From NCBI RefSeq assembly GCF_025643595.1, contig NZ_CP102826.1:4712001-4776000 (forward strand): 64,000 nt of DNA. The letters are read 5' to 3'. Positions 35,424-44,874 of the stretch are shown here, piece by piece. Each line of letters begins with the position of its first letter. Position 1 is the first letter of the stretch. Origin of the DNA: Saccharopolyspora rosea. GTDB taxonomy: Bacteria; Actinomycetota; Actinomycetes; Mycobacteriales; Pseudonocardiaceae. Position numbers and translations under genes: made by a program. The notes beneath the pieces were generated by a model. The model ran no database searches and was not told where the DNA came from. It saw nothing but the letters and a program-made list of their open reading frames with translations.

Positions 35424-35458
35424 CCGGCTCCGAACCCGTTCCGAGTGCCGGGAGCCGT
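35424..35458. terminator. Possible bidirectional hairpin between ctaA and the MarR-type gene
   Basis: A 7-bp stem CGGCTCC/GGAGCCG with a long GC-rich loop lies in the 38-bp gap between convergent genes. There is no T-tract. Weak evidence. Confidence 0.3.
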
Positions 35459-35952
35459 CAGAACCGCAGGTTGCGGGCGCCCTCGCGTTCCCAGCGGCGC
35501 CACAGTTCGGGCATCTCCCCGGACAACCACTTGTAGAACTCGTGGACGGTGCGCAGCCGCCGGGCGCGTTCGCCCTGGCCGCTGAACATGCGCAGCCCCT
35601 GCTCGGTGAGCTCCTCCAGCTCGGTCACCCGCCGCATGCGGTGGCGCACCAGCTCGGGCCAGCGGTCCTCCTCCACCCGGTACAGCGCGGCTTCCTTGCC
35701 CTGCCGGGTCGTCTTGGAGATCACCCCGAGCCTGCGCAGCAGGCGGACGTTGGTGCTGACCGATCCGCTGCTGGCGTTCAGCGCCAGCGACAGTTCCGCG
35801 GCGGTGCGCTCCGGCGGGTCGCAGATCAGCAGGAACGCCAGGATGCGCCCGGCGATGAGCGGCATCCCCTCGGTGGCCTCGAAGTGCGCCGCCATCTGCT
35901 CGATCCACTCCGACATCGCGGGGCGGTCGGTGCGCTGCAGGTAGTCCGCCAC
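35458..35952 (-). CDS. GbsR/MarR-type transcriptional regulator
   Basis: A 164-aa winged-helix regulator. The N-terminal helix SEWIEQMAAHFEATEGMPLIAGRILAFL leads to an HTH (RTAAELSLALNASSGSVSTNVRLLRRLGVISKT) and a long helical C-terminus for dimerisation. The ASSGSVSTN recognition helix is typical of the GbsR-like group. The GTG at 35952 has GGGGAG seven bases upstream. A TTCAG-N6-CTGAA palindrome 20 bp further upstream may be its operator. Its target is unknown. Confidence 0.82.
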   Translation of the reverse strand: MADYLQRTDRPAMSEWIEQMAAHFEATEGMPLIAGRILAFLLICDPPERTAAELSLALNASSGSVSTNVRLLRRLGVISKTTRQGKEAALYRVEEDRWPELVRHRMRRVTELEELTEQGLRMFSGQGERARRLRTVHEFYKWLSGEMPELWRRWEREGARNLRF

Positions 35953-35972
35953 GAGAGCTCCCCATGATCGAG

Positions 35973-35988
35973 TTCAGTCGCCGCTGAA
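35973..35988. promoter_or_regulatory. Palindrome upstream of the GbsR/MarR-type gene
   Basis: Perfect inverted repeat TTCAG (35973-35977) and CTGAA (35984-35988) with 6-nt spacer, 20 bp upstream of the regulator's start. Suits an autoregulatory site. Confidence 0.4.
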
Positions 35989-36039
35989 AACATAGACCAC
36001 CGCGAACGGTCGAGACCAGGACTCGCCGCGGTGTGTCGG

Positions 36040-36918
36040 TCAGCGGCGGGCCAGCGCGGCGCGCACCGCCGAGGCGAAGCGCGGCAGCGCCCCCGGGTCG
36101 GCGTGGCGGAACCCGAGCGAGGGCTCGGTGAGTTCCAGCTCCAGCAGCAGCGGTGCGCCGTCGGCGCCGCGCACCAGGTCGACCCGGGCGTACAGCAGCT
36201 CGGTGCGGTCGACCCCGAGGAAGTCCGCCGCGGCGTCCAGCGCGTCCTCCGCGGCCCGGCGCAGCGCCGCCGCGGGCCGCGCCTGGGCGAGCTTCTCCCC
36301 CGCGAACAGGCCCGATGCGTCGAGCTCGGAGCCGTCGGAGAGCATCGGCCCCTTGCTGAAGGCGTGCGAGAAGTGCCCACCGAGGAAGACCAGCGCGGTC
36401 TCGCCCTCGCGGTCCACGGCCGCCTGGTACGGCTGCAGCACCGCGACCTGGTTGCGGTCGTGGAGTGCGGCGAGGTGGCCGCGGGCGGCGTCGAGCTGGT
36501 CGGGGCCGAACCTGGCCGCACCGCGCGAGCCCGCCCCGACGGACGGCTTGAGCACGAACTCCCCGGCGGGCCACGTCGGCTCGGCGTCCGGGGCGACCAG
36601 CTCGGTGGGCACCACGGGCACGCCCTGGGCGGCCAGGTCGACCAGGTAGGACTTGTCGGTGTTCCAGCGCGCCACCGGGGCCGGGTTGACCAGCCCGGGC
36701 ACCGAGTCGCACCACTTCAGGAACTCCTCGCGGCGCGCGGCGTAGTCCCAGGTGGCGCGCAGCACGACCAGGTCGGCGGCGGTGAAGTCGGTGTCCGGGT
36801 CGTCCCACGGGACCCATTCGGCGGCCACGCCGAGCTCGGCGAGTGCGTCGGCCAGCGGCGTGTCGTCGCCGTCCGAGGTGGGCAGGCATGCGCAGCCGGC
36901 CAGCAGGACGCGGGCCAT
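36040..36918 (-). CDS. ATP-grasp domain protein
   Basis: A 292-aa protein of the ATP-grasp superfamily, whose members ligate a carboxylate to an amine or thiol using ATP. Visible parts are a preATP-grasp start (RVLLAGCACLPTSDGDD), VVLRATWDYAARREEFLKW, the Lys strand EFVLKPSVGAGSRG that binds ATP phosphates, a second segment VAVLQPYQAAVDREGE, and the metal-binding end YARVDLVRG and LELELTEPSLGF. Substrate unknown. Its ATG overlaps the stop of the upstream small gene by one base (TGATG), so the two form an operon. Confidence 0.8.
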   Translation of the reverse strand: MARVLLAGCACLPTSDGDDTPLADALAELGVAAEWVPWDDPDTDFTAADLVVLRATWDYAARREEFLKWCDSVPGLVNPAPVARWNTDKSYLVDLAAQGVPVVPTELVAPDAEPTWPAGEFVLKPSVGAGSRGAARFGPDQLDAARGHLAALHDRNQVAVLQPYQAAVDREGETALVFLGGHFSHAFSKGPMLSDGSELDASGLFAGEKLAQARPAAALRRAAEDALDAAADFLGVDRTELLYARVDLVRGADGAPLLLELELTEPSLGFRHADPGALPRFASAVRAALARR

Positions 36919-37229
36919 CAGCGGGCGCGGGGGCCTGCCATGCGGCGGCGGTGCGCGGGGCCGATCTTCAACGCGGCGACGGTGTCGGCGTCCCACTCGT
37001 GGGCGGTGAGCCCCTCGACCGCCTCGACCAGGGCGGTCCCGGTGGGCACGTCGGGGACCAGGACGTCGCCGAACGCGCCGTCCTCGCCGATCAGCACGAT
37101 GCGCGCGCCCGCGCGCCCCAGGTTCTCCACCACCGCACGCGCCGACCCGCCGTGCTCGCGCACGAACGCCGAAGCGGTCGCGATCGCCTTGGGCGACGGT
37201 GCGGCCTGCTGCTCGGTCTGCTCTGCCAC
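36918..37229 (-). CDS. Small conserved-type protein of unknown function
   Basis: A 103-aa soluble acidic protein that I do not recognise. It has a helical start (SPKAIATASAFVREHGGSARAVVENLG), a strand-rich centre (ARIVLIGEDGAFGDVLVPDVPTGTALVEAV) and a basic tail (PAHRRRMAGPRAR). GTG 37229 is chosen because TACGAT on the minus strand (37241-37236) is 6 bp upstream, consistent with a leaderless mRNA. It is coupled to the ATP-grasp gene by TGATG, which suggests a joint function. It is divergent from the quinone oxidoreductase gene. Confidence 0.6.
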   Translation of the reverse strand: MAEQTEQQAAPSPKAIATASAFVREHGGSARAVVENLGRAGARIVLIGEDGAFGDVLVPDVPTGTALVEAVEGLTAHEWDADTVAALKIGPAHRRRMAGPRAR

Positions 37230-37348
37230 ACCGTGATCGTAGACACCCGCGTCGCCGCGCCGCGCCCAGACGTGGCGCACGCCTCGGTTGCCGGGACCGG
37301 CGGGCATGGGGTTGAGTCGGTCCTGCAACGACGGTGACGGAGGTGGAC

Positions 37349-38317
37349 ATGCGCGCGATCCAGGTGCGGCGGAACGGCGGCCCGGAGGTACTGGAACTCA
37401 CCGAGATCGACACCCCCGGCCCCGGCCCCGGACAGCTGCTGGTGGAGGTCTCCGCGTCCGGGGTCAACTTCATCGACACCTACCAGCGCAGCGGGATCTA
37501 CTCCGTGCCGTTGCCGTTCACGCCGGGCTCCGAGGGCGCGGGCCGCGTGGCCGCGATCGGCGACGGGGTCACCGACTTCGCCGTGGGCGACCACGTCGCC
37601 TGGGCGATGACGCCGGGCGCCTACGCCGAGCGCGCGGTGGTGCCCGCCGACAAGGCCGTCCGGGTGCCCGACGGCGTCGAGGACCGCACCGCGGCCGCGG
37701 CGATGCTCCAGGGCATGACCGCGCACTTCCTGGTGACCAGCACGCACCCGGTCGCCGAGGGCGAGACCGCGCTGGTGCACGCGGCGGCGGGCGGCATGGG
37801 CCTGCTGCTCACGCAGCTGATCAAGGCCCGCGGCGGGACCGTGATCGGCACGGTGTCCACCGCGGACAAGGAGCGGCTGGCCCGCGAGGCGGGCGCCGAC
37901 CAGGTGATCCGCTACACCGAGGCGGACGTGGCCGAGTCGGTGCGCGAGCTGACCGGCGGCCGGGGCGTGGACGTCGTCTACGACGGGGTCGGCGAGTCCA
38001 CCTTCGACGCGAGCCTGGCGAGCCTGCGCCCGCGCGGCGTGCTGGTGCTCTTCGGCGCGGCGAGCGGCCCGGTCCCGCCGGTGGACCCGCAGCGGCTGAA
38101 CTCGGCCGGCTCGGTCTTCCTGACCCGCCCCAGCCTCGCCCACCACATCCTCAGCCGCGCGGAGCTGGACCAGCGCGCCGGGGACGTCTTCGGCTGGATC
38201 GCCGACGGCACCCTGACCATCCGCGTCGGCGCCACCTACCCGCTGGCCGACGCCCGCCGCGCCCACGAGGACCTGGAAGGCCGCCGCACCACCGGCAAGC
38301 TCCTGCTCGTGCCGTGA
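37349..38317 (+). CDS. qor: NADPH:quinone oxidoreductase (Qor, zinc-free MDR)
   Basis: A 322-aa medium-chain reductase. The N-terminal GroES-like domain contains SGVNFIDTYQRSGIY and TPGSEGAGRV, typical of zinc-independent quinone oxidoreductases. The cofactor domain has HAAAGGMGLLLTQL for NAD(P) binding. The C-terminus ends with [10 protein letters not shown] 37349 is preceded by GGAGG at 5-nt spacing; an upstream in-frame GTG at 37334 is less likely. Rv1454c is the counterpart at this position. It reduces quinones by one or two electrons. Confidence 0.9.
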   Translation: MRAIQVRRNGGPEVLELTEIDTPGPGPGQLLVEVSASGVNFIDTYQRSGIYSVPLPFTPGSEGAGRVAAIGDGVTDFAVGDHVAWAMTPGAYAERAVVPADKAVRVPDGVEDRTAAAAMLQGMTAHFLVTSTHPVAEGETALVHAAAGGMGLLLTQLIKARGGTVIGTVSTADKERLAREAGADQVIRYTEADVAESVRELTGGRGVDVVYDGVGESTFDASLASLRPRGVLVLFGAASGPVPPVDPQRLNSAGSVFLTRPSLAHHILSRAELDQRAGDVFGWIADGTLTIRVGATYPLADARRAHEDLEGRRTTGKLLLVP

Positions 38318-38327
38318 CGCGGCGTGC

Positions 38328-38373
38328 GCCGCTTCCTCTTCCGGTGAGCGGTCTCGCAGCTCGCACCGCCGCG
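38328..38373. repeat. Remnant of the MITE-like intergenic repeat (copy E)
   Basis: About 46 bp matching the internal segment of copies A and B in reverse orientation (GGTGAGCGGTCTCGCAGCTC, then GCACCGCCGCG). Terminal repeats are missing. It fills most of the gap between the convergent qor and ctaB genes. Confidence 0.65.
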
Positions 38374-38396
38374 CACGGCGAGTCCGGAGCCGGCTC

Positions 38397-39332
38397 TCAG
38401 AACGGCCAGCCGAGGACCGGCAGGCTCAGCGCGGAGTCCACCGCGAGCGCCACGCACACGACCATCAGGTACGTGTTGGACATGTGGAACAGCTTCATCG
38501 GCTTGGTCTTCTCGCCGCGCTTGGTGGCGGCGTGCAGGCGGTGCGCCAGGACGAGGAACCAGGCGCCCGCCAGGACCGCGAACGCGGCGTAGAGCCAGCC
38601 GGTGGCCGGGACGAGCAGCAGCGTCCACAGCACCATCAGCCAGCTGAACAGCACGATCTGCCGCGACACGTGTTCCGGGCGCGCGACCACCGGGAGCATC
38701 GGGACCCCGGCGCGGGCGTAGTCGTCCTTGTACTTCATCGCCAGCGACCAGGTGTGCGGCGGGGTCCAGAAGAAGACGATGCCGAACATCACCAGCGCGG
38801 GCCAGTCCACCCGGCCGGTCACCCCGGCCCAGCCGATGACCACCGGCATGCACCCGGCCGCGCCGCCCCAGACGATGTTCTGCGCGGTGCGCCGCTTGAG
38901 CACCAGCGTGTAGATCAGGACGTAGAACAGGATCGTGGCCACCGCCAGCGCGGCGGCCAGCAGGTTCGTCGTCGCCCACAGCCAGCCGAACGAGGCCAGG
39001 CCGAGCACGAGTCCGAACACCAGGGCGTGCCGGTTCGACACGGTGTGCCGCACGAGCGGGCGCGCCCGGGTGCGTTTCATCACCTGGTCGATGTCCGCGT
39101 CGGCGACGCAGTTGAGGGCGTTCGCGCTGCCCGCCGCCATGGTCCCGCCGACCAGCGTGGCGATCACCAGCCACGGCGAGGGGATGCCGCGCTGGGCCAG
39201 CAGCATGGCCGGGATCGTGGTCACCAGCAGCAGCTCGATGACCCTCGGCTTGATCAACCCGGCGTACGCTTTCAGCAGCTCAGCGGGCCGCCGCGCATGC
39301 CGGTCGCGGGGGGCGTCGACGGCGGTGGTCAC
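38397..39332 (-). CDS. ctaB: Protoheme IX farnesyltransferase (heme O synthase)
   Basis: A 311-aa membrane prenyltransferase (UbiA superfamily) that adds a farnesyl group to heme B to make heme O, the substrate of CtaA. Both Asp-rich motifs are present: [19 protein letters not shown] in the first loop and [15 protein letters not shown] in the second. About nine TM segments follow a short cytoplasmic tail starting near [14 protein letters not shown]. Gene order next to tkt, divergently transcribed, matches M. tuberculosis. Confidence 0.95.
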   Translation of the reverse strand: MTTAVDAPRDRHARRPAELLKAYAGLIKPRVIELLLVTTIPAMLLAQRGIPSPWLVIATLVGGTMAAGSANALNCVADADIDQVMKRTRARPLVRHTVSNRHALVFGLVLGLASFGWLWATTNLLAAALAVATILFYVLIYTLVLKRRTAQNIVWGGAAGCMPVVIGWAGVTGRVDWPALVMFGIVFFWTPPHTWSLAMKYKDDYARAGVPMLPVVARPEHVSRQIVLFSWLMVLWTLLLVPATGWLYAAFAVLAGAWFLVLAHRLHAATKRGEKTKPMKLFHMSNTYLMVVCVALAVDSALSLPVLGWPF

Positions 39333-39815
39333 GACGCTGCGCTCACCGACGACATGGCACTCCTTGATCGTTCTCCACGGCCCGGACCAGCCCGGCGACC
39401 GGGCGGCACGAGCGCGTTCGGATCTCCCCGAATAGTAGGCGCGCTACGCGCCCCGCCCTCGCTCGGGTGGCCCGCGCTCGCCGCGACCCCGCCCGGTGTC
39501 CCTGGTCACGGGGGGTCTCCGAGTACCCTGGAGGCGTTCCCGCCGGGCGGGGACGCGGCAGCCCTCGAAACGCCGGAGACGCGCAGGACAGGGCGGGCCC
39601 GGGGTGATCCGACGACGGACCCGTGCCCCGCTCCGGACGTGGTGCGGATGCCGTCCGAGTCCCGCTCGCGACGCGCGGGAGAACGTCAATCCGGACGGGT
39701 GAGCGAGTGCCTGATCGGGCACGACTAGGCTGCCCGTCGGACGAGGGATAACCGCGGGTCGAATCGGTCCAGCGACCGCATTCACCGCGCCGAGGGAAAA
39801 ACTGGAGCTGCGTCC
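39333..39815. other. Divergent ctaB/tkt intergenic region (483 bp)
   Basis: No credible gene. Candidate promoters are a minus-strand TACTAT (39437-39432) about 100 bp before ctaB and a plus-strand TAGGCT (39726-39731) about 85 bp before tkt; neither has a clear -35. The long tkt leader could be regulatory, but no recognisable riboswitch was seen. Confidence 0.4.
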
Positions 39816-41912
39816 GTGTCCGTCACCGACGATCTTGCCCGCTTGACCACCAAGCGACTCCCCGAAGACTGGACCGAGCTGGACCAGCGCGCCGTGGACA
39901 CCGCCCGCGTGCTGGCCGCCGATGCGGTGGAGCGCTGCGGCAGCGGCCACCCGGGCACCGCGATGAGCCTGGCGCCGGCCGCCTACGCGCTGTTCCAGCG
40001 GATCATGCGCCACGACCCGAGCGACCCGGACTGGATCGGCCGGGACCGGTTCGTGCTCTCCGCCGGGCATTCCAGCCTGACGCTGTACGTGCAGCTGTTC
40101 CTCTCCGGCTACGGCCTGGAGCTGGACGACCTCAAGAGCCTGCGCAAGTGGGGCTCGAAGACCCCGGGGCACCCGGAGTACGGCCACACCGCGGGGGTGG
40201 AGACCACGACCGGTCCGCTGGGCCAGGGTCTGGCCACCGCGGTCGGCATGGCGATGGCCTCCCGCCGCGAGCGCGGCCTGTTCGAGCCGGAGGCCGCGCC
40301 GGGCGAGAGCCTGTTCGACCACCACGTCTACGTGATCGCCTCCGACGGCGACATCGAGGAGGGCGTGACCTCCGAGGCGTCCTCGCTGGCCGGCACGCAG
40401 CAGCTGGGCAACCTCACGGTGATCTACGACGCCAACGAGATCTCCATCGAGGACGACACCCGGATCGCGCTGTCCGAGGACACCGCCAAGCGCTACGAGG
40501 CCTACGGCTGGCACGTCCAGACCGTCCACGGCGGTGAGGACGTGCAGGGTCTGCTGGAGGCCGTCGAGGCCGCCAAGGCCGTCACCGACCGGCCGAGCCT
40601 GATCGTGCTGCGCACGGTCATCGGCTACCCGGCGCCGACCAAGATGAACACCGGCAAGGCCCACGGCGCCGCGCTCGGCGCCGACGAGGTCGCCGGGGTC
40701 AAGAAGGCGCTGGGCTTCGACCCGGAGCAGTCCTTCCAGGTCGACGACGAGGTGCTGGCGCACGCCCGCAAGGTCGCCGAGCGGGGCGCGGCCGCGCACG
40801 CCGAGTGGCAGGCGAAGTTCGACGCCTGGGCCGCCGCCAACCCGGAGCGCAAGGCGCTGCTGGACCGGCTGCGCAAGCGCGAGCTGCCCGCCGGTTGGCA
40901 GGAGAAGCTGCCGAGCTGGGAAGCCGACGGCAAGGGCATCGCCACCCGCAAGGCCTCCGGTGAGGTGCTCAGCGCGCTGGCCGACGTGCTGCCCGAGCTG
41001 TGGGGCGGTTCGGCCGACCTGGCGGAGAGCAACAACACCACGATGAAGGGCGTCGACTCGTTCGGCCCGGAGTCGATCTCCACCGGCAGCTGGCAGGCCA
41101 ACCCGTACGGCCGCACGCTGCACTTCGGCATCCGCGAGCACGCGATGGGCGCGATCCTCAACGGCATCGCGCTGCACGGCGGCACCCGCCCGTACGGCGG
41201 CACCTTCCTGGTCTTCAGCGACTACATGCGGCCCGCTGTCCGGCTGTCCGCGCTGATGCGGACCCCGGTCACCTACGTGTGGACGCACGACTCGATCGGC
41301 CTGGGCGAGGACGGCCCGACCCACCAGCCGATCGAGCACCTGGCCGCGCTGCGCGCCATCCCGGGCTTCTCGCTGGTCCGTCCCGCCGACGCGAACGAGA
41401 CCGCCGCGGCCTGGAAGGCGATCCTGGAGGACCCGAGCGGGCCGGCCGGTCTGGCGCTGACCCGGCAGGGCGTGCCGACCCTGGAGGGCGTGACCGCCGA
41501 GGGCGTCGCCAAGGGCGGCTACGTGCTGGCCGAGGCCGGCAACGGCGCTCCCGAGCTGGTGCTCATCGCCACTGGTTCCGAGGTCCAGCTGGCCGTCGAG
41601 GCCAGGAAGATCCTGGAGGCCGAGGGCGTTGCAACCCGTGTGGTCTCGATGCCGTGCGTGGAGTGGTTCGACGCGCAGGACGAGACCTACCGGGAGCAGG
41701 TGCTGCCGCGCTCGGTCCGGGCCCGGGTCTCGGTCGAGGCGGGCATCGCGCAGCCGTGGTACCGGTTCGTCTCCGACGCCGGTGAGTCCGTGTCGATCGA
41801 ACACTTCGGCGCCTCGGCGGACTACAAGACCCTGTTCACCGAGTTCGGCTTCACCGTCGACGCCGTCGTCGCGGCGGCCCGGCGCAGCCTGAGCAACGCA
41901 CGCAACGCGTGA
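39816..41912 (+). CDS. tkt: Transketolase
   Basis: A 698-aa thiamine diphosphate enzyme that moves two-carbon units between pentose phosphates and glycolytic sugars. The N-terminal block [16 protein letters not shown], the ThDP/Mg motif [13 protein letters not shown] ending in YDANEIS, the pyrimidine-domain Glu in [10 protein letters not shown], and [20 protein letters not shown] are all intact. The GTG start has GGAG upstream. It is the first gene of the pentose-phosphate cluster; tal follows 14 bp later. Confidence 0.96.
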   Translation: MSVTDDLARLTTKRLPEDWTELDQRAVDTARVLAADAVERCGSGHPGTAMSLAPAAYALFQRIMRHDPSDPDWIGRDRFVLSAGHSSLTLYVQLFLSGYGLELDDLKSLRKWGSKTPGHPEYGHTAGVETTTGPLGQGLATAVGMAMASRRERGLFEPEAAPGESLFDHHVYVIASDGDIEEGVTSEASSLAGTQQLGNLTVIYDANEISIEDDTRIALSEDTAKRYEAYGWHVQTVHGGEDVQGLLEAVEAAKAVTDRPSLIVLRTVIGYPAPTKMNTGKAHGAALGADEVAGVKKALGFDPEQSFQVDDEVLAHARKVAERGAAAHAEWQAKFDAWAAANPERKALLDRLRKRELPAGWQEKLPSWEADGKGIATRKASGEVLSALADVLPELWGGSADLAESNNTTMKGVDSFGPESISTGSWQANPYGRTLHFGIREHAMGAILNGIALHGGTRPYGGTFLVFSDYMRPAVRLSALMRTPVTYVWTHDSIGLGEDGPTHQPIEHLAALRAIPGFSLVRPADANETAAAWKAILEDPSGPAGLALTRQGVPTLEGVTAEGVAKGGYVLAEAGNGAPELVLIATGSEVQLAVEARKILEAEGVATRVVSMPCVEWFDAQDETYREQVLPRSVRARVSVEAGIAQPWYRFVSDAGESVSIEHFGASADYKTLFTEFGFTVDAVVAAARRSLSNARNA

Positions 41913-41926
41913 GTGGAGGAATATCC

Positions 41927-43033
41927 GTGACCACCAACCCGAACCTCACCGCGCTGAGCGAGGCCGGGGTGTCGATCTGGCTGGACGACCTGTCCCGGCA
42001 GCGGATCGACTCCGGCAACCTCGCCGAGCTGATCAGCGACTACGCGGTCGTCGGCGTCACCAGCAACCCGACGATCTTCGCCAAGGCGATCTCCAACGCC
42101 GCCGACTACGACGCCAAGGTCCGCGAACTGGCGGCCCGCGGCGCCAGCGTCGACGACACCGTCCGCGAGCTGACCACCGCCGACGTGCGCGACGCCGCGG
42201 ACATCTTCCGCAACGTGCACGAGGCCACCGGTGGCCTGGACGGCCGGGTGTCGCTGGAGGTCGACCCGCGGCTGGCGCACGACACCGAGCGCACCGTCGC
42301 CGAGGCCCTGGACCTGTGGAAGGCAGTGGACCGGCCGAACCTGATGGTCAAGATCCCGGCCACCGTCGAGGGGCTGCCGGCCATCACCCGGGCGCTGGCC
42401 GAGGGCGTGAGCGTCAACGTCACGCTGATCTTCTCGGTGCAGCGCTACCGCGACGTGATGGACGCCTACCTGGCGGGCCTGGAGCAGGCCAAGGCCAACG
42501 GCCACGACATCAGCTCGATCGCGTCGGTCGCGTCGTTCTTCGTGTCCCGGGTGGACACCGAGATCGACAAGCGGCTGGAGAAGATCGACGGTGGCGAGCA
42601 GCTGCGCGGCAAGGCCGCGATCGCCAACGCCCGCCTGGCCTACGCCGCCTACCAGGAGGTCTTCTCCTCCGACCGGTGGAAGGCGCTGGCGGCCGCCGGT
42701 GCCAAGCCGCAGCGCCCGCTGTGGGCGTCCACCGGCGTGAAGGACCCGGCCTACTCCGACACCCGCTACGTCGACGAGCTGGTCGCCCCGAACACGGTCA
42801 ACACCATGCCGGAGGCCACCCTGTTCGCCACCGCCGACCACGCCGACGTGCGCGGCGACCGGGTCAGCGGCACCGCCGCCGAGGCGCAGCAGGTCTTCGA
42901 CGACCTGGCCGGGCTCGGCATCGACCTGGACGACGTGTTCGCCGTGCTGGAGCGCGAGGGCGTCGAGAAGTTCGAGAAGTCCTGGGAAGAACTGCTGGAC
43001 ACCGTCGGCCAGCAGCTCGGCCAGGCCGAGTAA
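41927..43033 (+). CDS. tal: Transaldolase
   Basis: A 368-aa transaldolase of the long (TalB/actinobacterial) type, transferring a dihydroxyacetone unit. The Schiff-base Lys lies in [16 protein letters not shown], and the N-terminal block [15 protein letters not shown] and [15 protein letters not shown] are diagnostic. I chose GTG 41927, which follows GGAGGA by 7 nt, over GTG 41909, which overlaps the tkt stop and lacks a ribosome-binding site. It is followed by a strong hairpin that may reduce read-through to pgi. Confidence 0.95.
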   Translation: MTTNPNLTALSEAGVSIWLDDLSRQRIDSGNLAELISDYAVVGVTSNPTIFAKAISNAADYDAKVRELAARGASVDDTVRELTTADVRDAADIFRNVHEATGGLDGRVSLEVDPRLAHDTERTVAEALDLWKAVDRPNLMVKIPATVEGLPAITRALAEGVSVNVTLIFSVQRYRDVMDAYLAGLEQAKANGHDISSIASVASFFVSRVDTEIDKRLEKIDGGEQLRGKAAIANARLAYAAYQEVFSSDRWKALAAAGAKPQRPLWASTGVKDPAYSDTRYVDELVAPNTVNTMPEATLFATADHADVRGDRVSGTAAEAQQVFDDLAGLGIDLDDVFAVLEREGVEKFEKSWEELLDTVGQQLGQAE

Positions 43034-43059
43034 CCACGGGGACCTCCCCGCGATTTCCG

Positions 43060-43097
43060 TCCGGGCCGGTGCACATCGCTGCGTGCACCGGCCCGGA
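43060..43097 (+). terminator. Strong hairpin between tal and pgi
   Basis: Perfect 14-bp stem TCCGGGCCGGTGCA/TGCACCGGCCCGGA with 10-nt loop, 27 bp after the tal stop. No T-tract. It may be a partial terminator or a processing site within the pentose-phosphate cluster. Confidence 0.65.
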
Positions 43098-43230
43098 TGG
43101 GCGACACTGTGGTCGCACCACCGAAGGTTCGGTGAGGTCGTCTTCGGACCCGGTCTGCGGTGGCAGACCACGGACCGCGCTCGAAGCCGGCCTCGAAGAG
43201 AGCCCATCCATCGAGCGCTGAAGGAATTAC

Positions 43231-44874
43231 ATGGCAACCGAAACTTCCGTCGACATTTCCGATGTGGCGCTGGCGGCCGAAGCACGACCGCTGGTCGATC
43301 GACTGGCCGCCGACGAGGTTGCCGGCAAGCTCGCCGCCCAGGACCCGACGCTGTGGGGCGACGACGCGCGTGGCGAGGCGTCGATCCGGTTGTCCTGGAC
43401 CACGCTGCACGACAGCTCCCGCCCGCTGCTGGCCGAGATCGACGCCCTGCGCGCTGAACTGCGCGCCGAGGGCCTGGACCGCGTGGTGCTGGCCGGGATG
43501 GGCGGTTCGTCCCTGGCCCCGGAGGTGATCACCGCGACCGCCGGGGTTCCGCTGGTCGTGCTCGACACCACCGACCCCGGCCAGGTCGCCGACGCGCTGT
43601 CCGGTGACCTGCGGCGCACCGTGGTGGTCGTGTCCTCGAAGTCCGGGACGACGGTCGAGACCGACAGCCACCGCCGCATCTTCGAGAAGGCTTTCCGCGA
43701 GCACGGAATCGATCCTGTGAGCCGCATCATCGTGGTCACCGATCCCGGCTCTCCGATGGAGACCGCGGCCCACGAAGCCGGTTACCGCAAGGTGTTCACC
43801 GCCGACCCGCACGTCGGCGGTCGCTACTCGGCGCTGACCGCGTTCGGCCTGGTGCCCGCCGGGCTGGCCGGTGCGGACGTGGCGGCGCTGCTGGACGACG
43901 CGGCCGCGGTGTTCGACCGGCTGCGCGCCGACGACGAGTCCAACCCGGCCCTGCGGCTGGCCGCGGCGCTGGGCGCCGCGCACGCGAAGGGCGCCGAGAA
44001 GGTCGTGTTCGCCGACACCGGTTCGGGCATCACCGGGTTCGGCGACTGGGTGGAGCAGCTGATCGCCGAGTCCACCGGCAAGAACGGCACCGGCCTGCTG
44101 CCGGTGGTCGTCGAGGGCCCGGACGCCGCCGGGTTCTCCGACGCCGGCGAGGACGCCACCACCGTCGCGATCGGCCCGGCCGTGTCGGGCGCGCGGATCA
44201 GCACCACCGGCGCGCTGGGCGGGATGTTCCTGCTGTGGGAGTTCGCCACCGCGCTGGCCGGTCGGCTGCTGGGCATCAACCCGTTCGACCAGCCCGACGT
44301 GGAGGCCGCCAAGCAGGCCGCGCGGGCACTGCTGGACGGTCCGGCGGGCGGGCCCGCCGCGACCCCGGCGCTGGTCGACGGTTCGATCGAGGTGCACCCC
44401 TCCGGTGACTGGCTGACCGCGGGCGTGGCGACCGTGTCCGAGGCGCTGCGCGCGTTCCTGGCGACCGCCCCGACCGGCGGTTACCTGGCGATCCAGGCGT
44501 ACCTGGACCGGCTGGACGACGCCTCGACGGCCGTGCTGCGCCAGGAGCTGGCGCGCCGCACCGGGCTGCAGACCACGTTCGGCTGGGGACCGCGCTTCCT
44601 GCACTCCACCGGCCAGTACCACAAGGGCGGCCACCAGAACGGGATCTTCCTGCAGATCACCGGTGCTCCTGGCGAGGACCTGGAGGTGCCGGACCGGCCG
44701 TACACGCTGGCCGGTCTGCAGCGCGCGCAGGCGCTCGGCGACGGCCAGGTGCTGGCCGACCGCAACCGCCCGGTCCTGCGGCTGCACCTGACCGACCGCG
44801 CGGCGGGCCTGGTCGAGCTGGTCAAGGCCGTGCAGGCGCTGCACCCCGACCACGCGCAGGAGGACGAGGCGTGA
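43231..44874 (+). CDS. pgi: Glucose-6-phosphate isomerase
   Basis: A 547-aa isomerase interconverting glucose 6-phosphate and fructose 6-phosphate. It has the SIS-like phosphosugar sites AGMGGSSLAPEVI and VVSSKSGTTVETDS, the catalytic Glu region around GDWVEQLIAEST, and a C-terminal TGQYHKGGHQNGIFLQIT block with the conserved His-Lys. It is the bacterial form often encoded with zwf in actinobacteria. Its stop overlaps the zwf GTG by four bases, so it is coupled to the oxidative pentose-phosphate genes. Confidence 0.93.
   Translation: MATETSVDISDVALAAEARPLVDRLAADEVAGKLAAQDPTLWGDDARGEASIRLSWTTLHDSSRPLLAEIDALRAELRAEGLDRVVLAGMGGSSLAPEVITATAGVPLVVLDTTDPGQVADALSGDLRRTVVVVSSKSGTTVETDSHRRIFEKAFREHGIDPVSRIIVVTDPGSPMETAAHEAGYRKVFTADPHVGGRYSALTAFGLVPAGLAGADVAALLDDAAAVFDRLRADDESNPALRLAAALGAAHAKGAEKVVFADTGSGITGFGDWVEQLIAESTGKNGTGLLPVVVEGPDAAGFSDAGEDATTVAIGPAVSGARISTTGALGGMFLLWEFATALAGRLLGINPFDQPDVEAAKQAARALLDGPAGGPAATPALVDGSIEVHPSGDWLTAGVATVSEALRAFLATAPTGGYLAIQAYLDRLDDASTAVLRQELARRTGLQTTFGWGPRFLHSTGQYHKGGHQNGIFLQITGAPGEDLEVPDRPYTLAGLQRAQALGDGQVLADRNRPVLRLHLTDRAAGLVELVKAVQALHPDHAQEDEA

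Noticed and set aside
39732..39815. Riboswitch in the tkt leader
   Set aside because: No thiamine-pyrophosphate or other known aptamer consensus can be recognised, and the stretch has no strong conserved stem arrangement.
39444..41804. 786-codon minus-strand frame opposite tkt
   Set aside because: Shadow of the transketolase gene caused by high GC at third codon positions; the plus strand has complete transketolase motifs.
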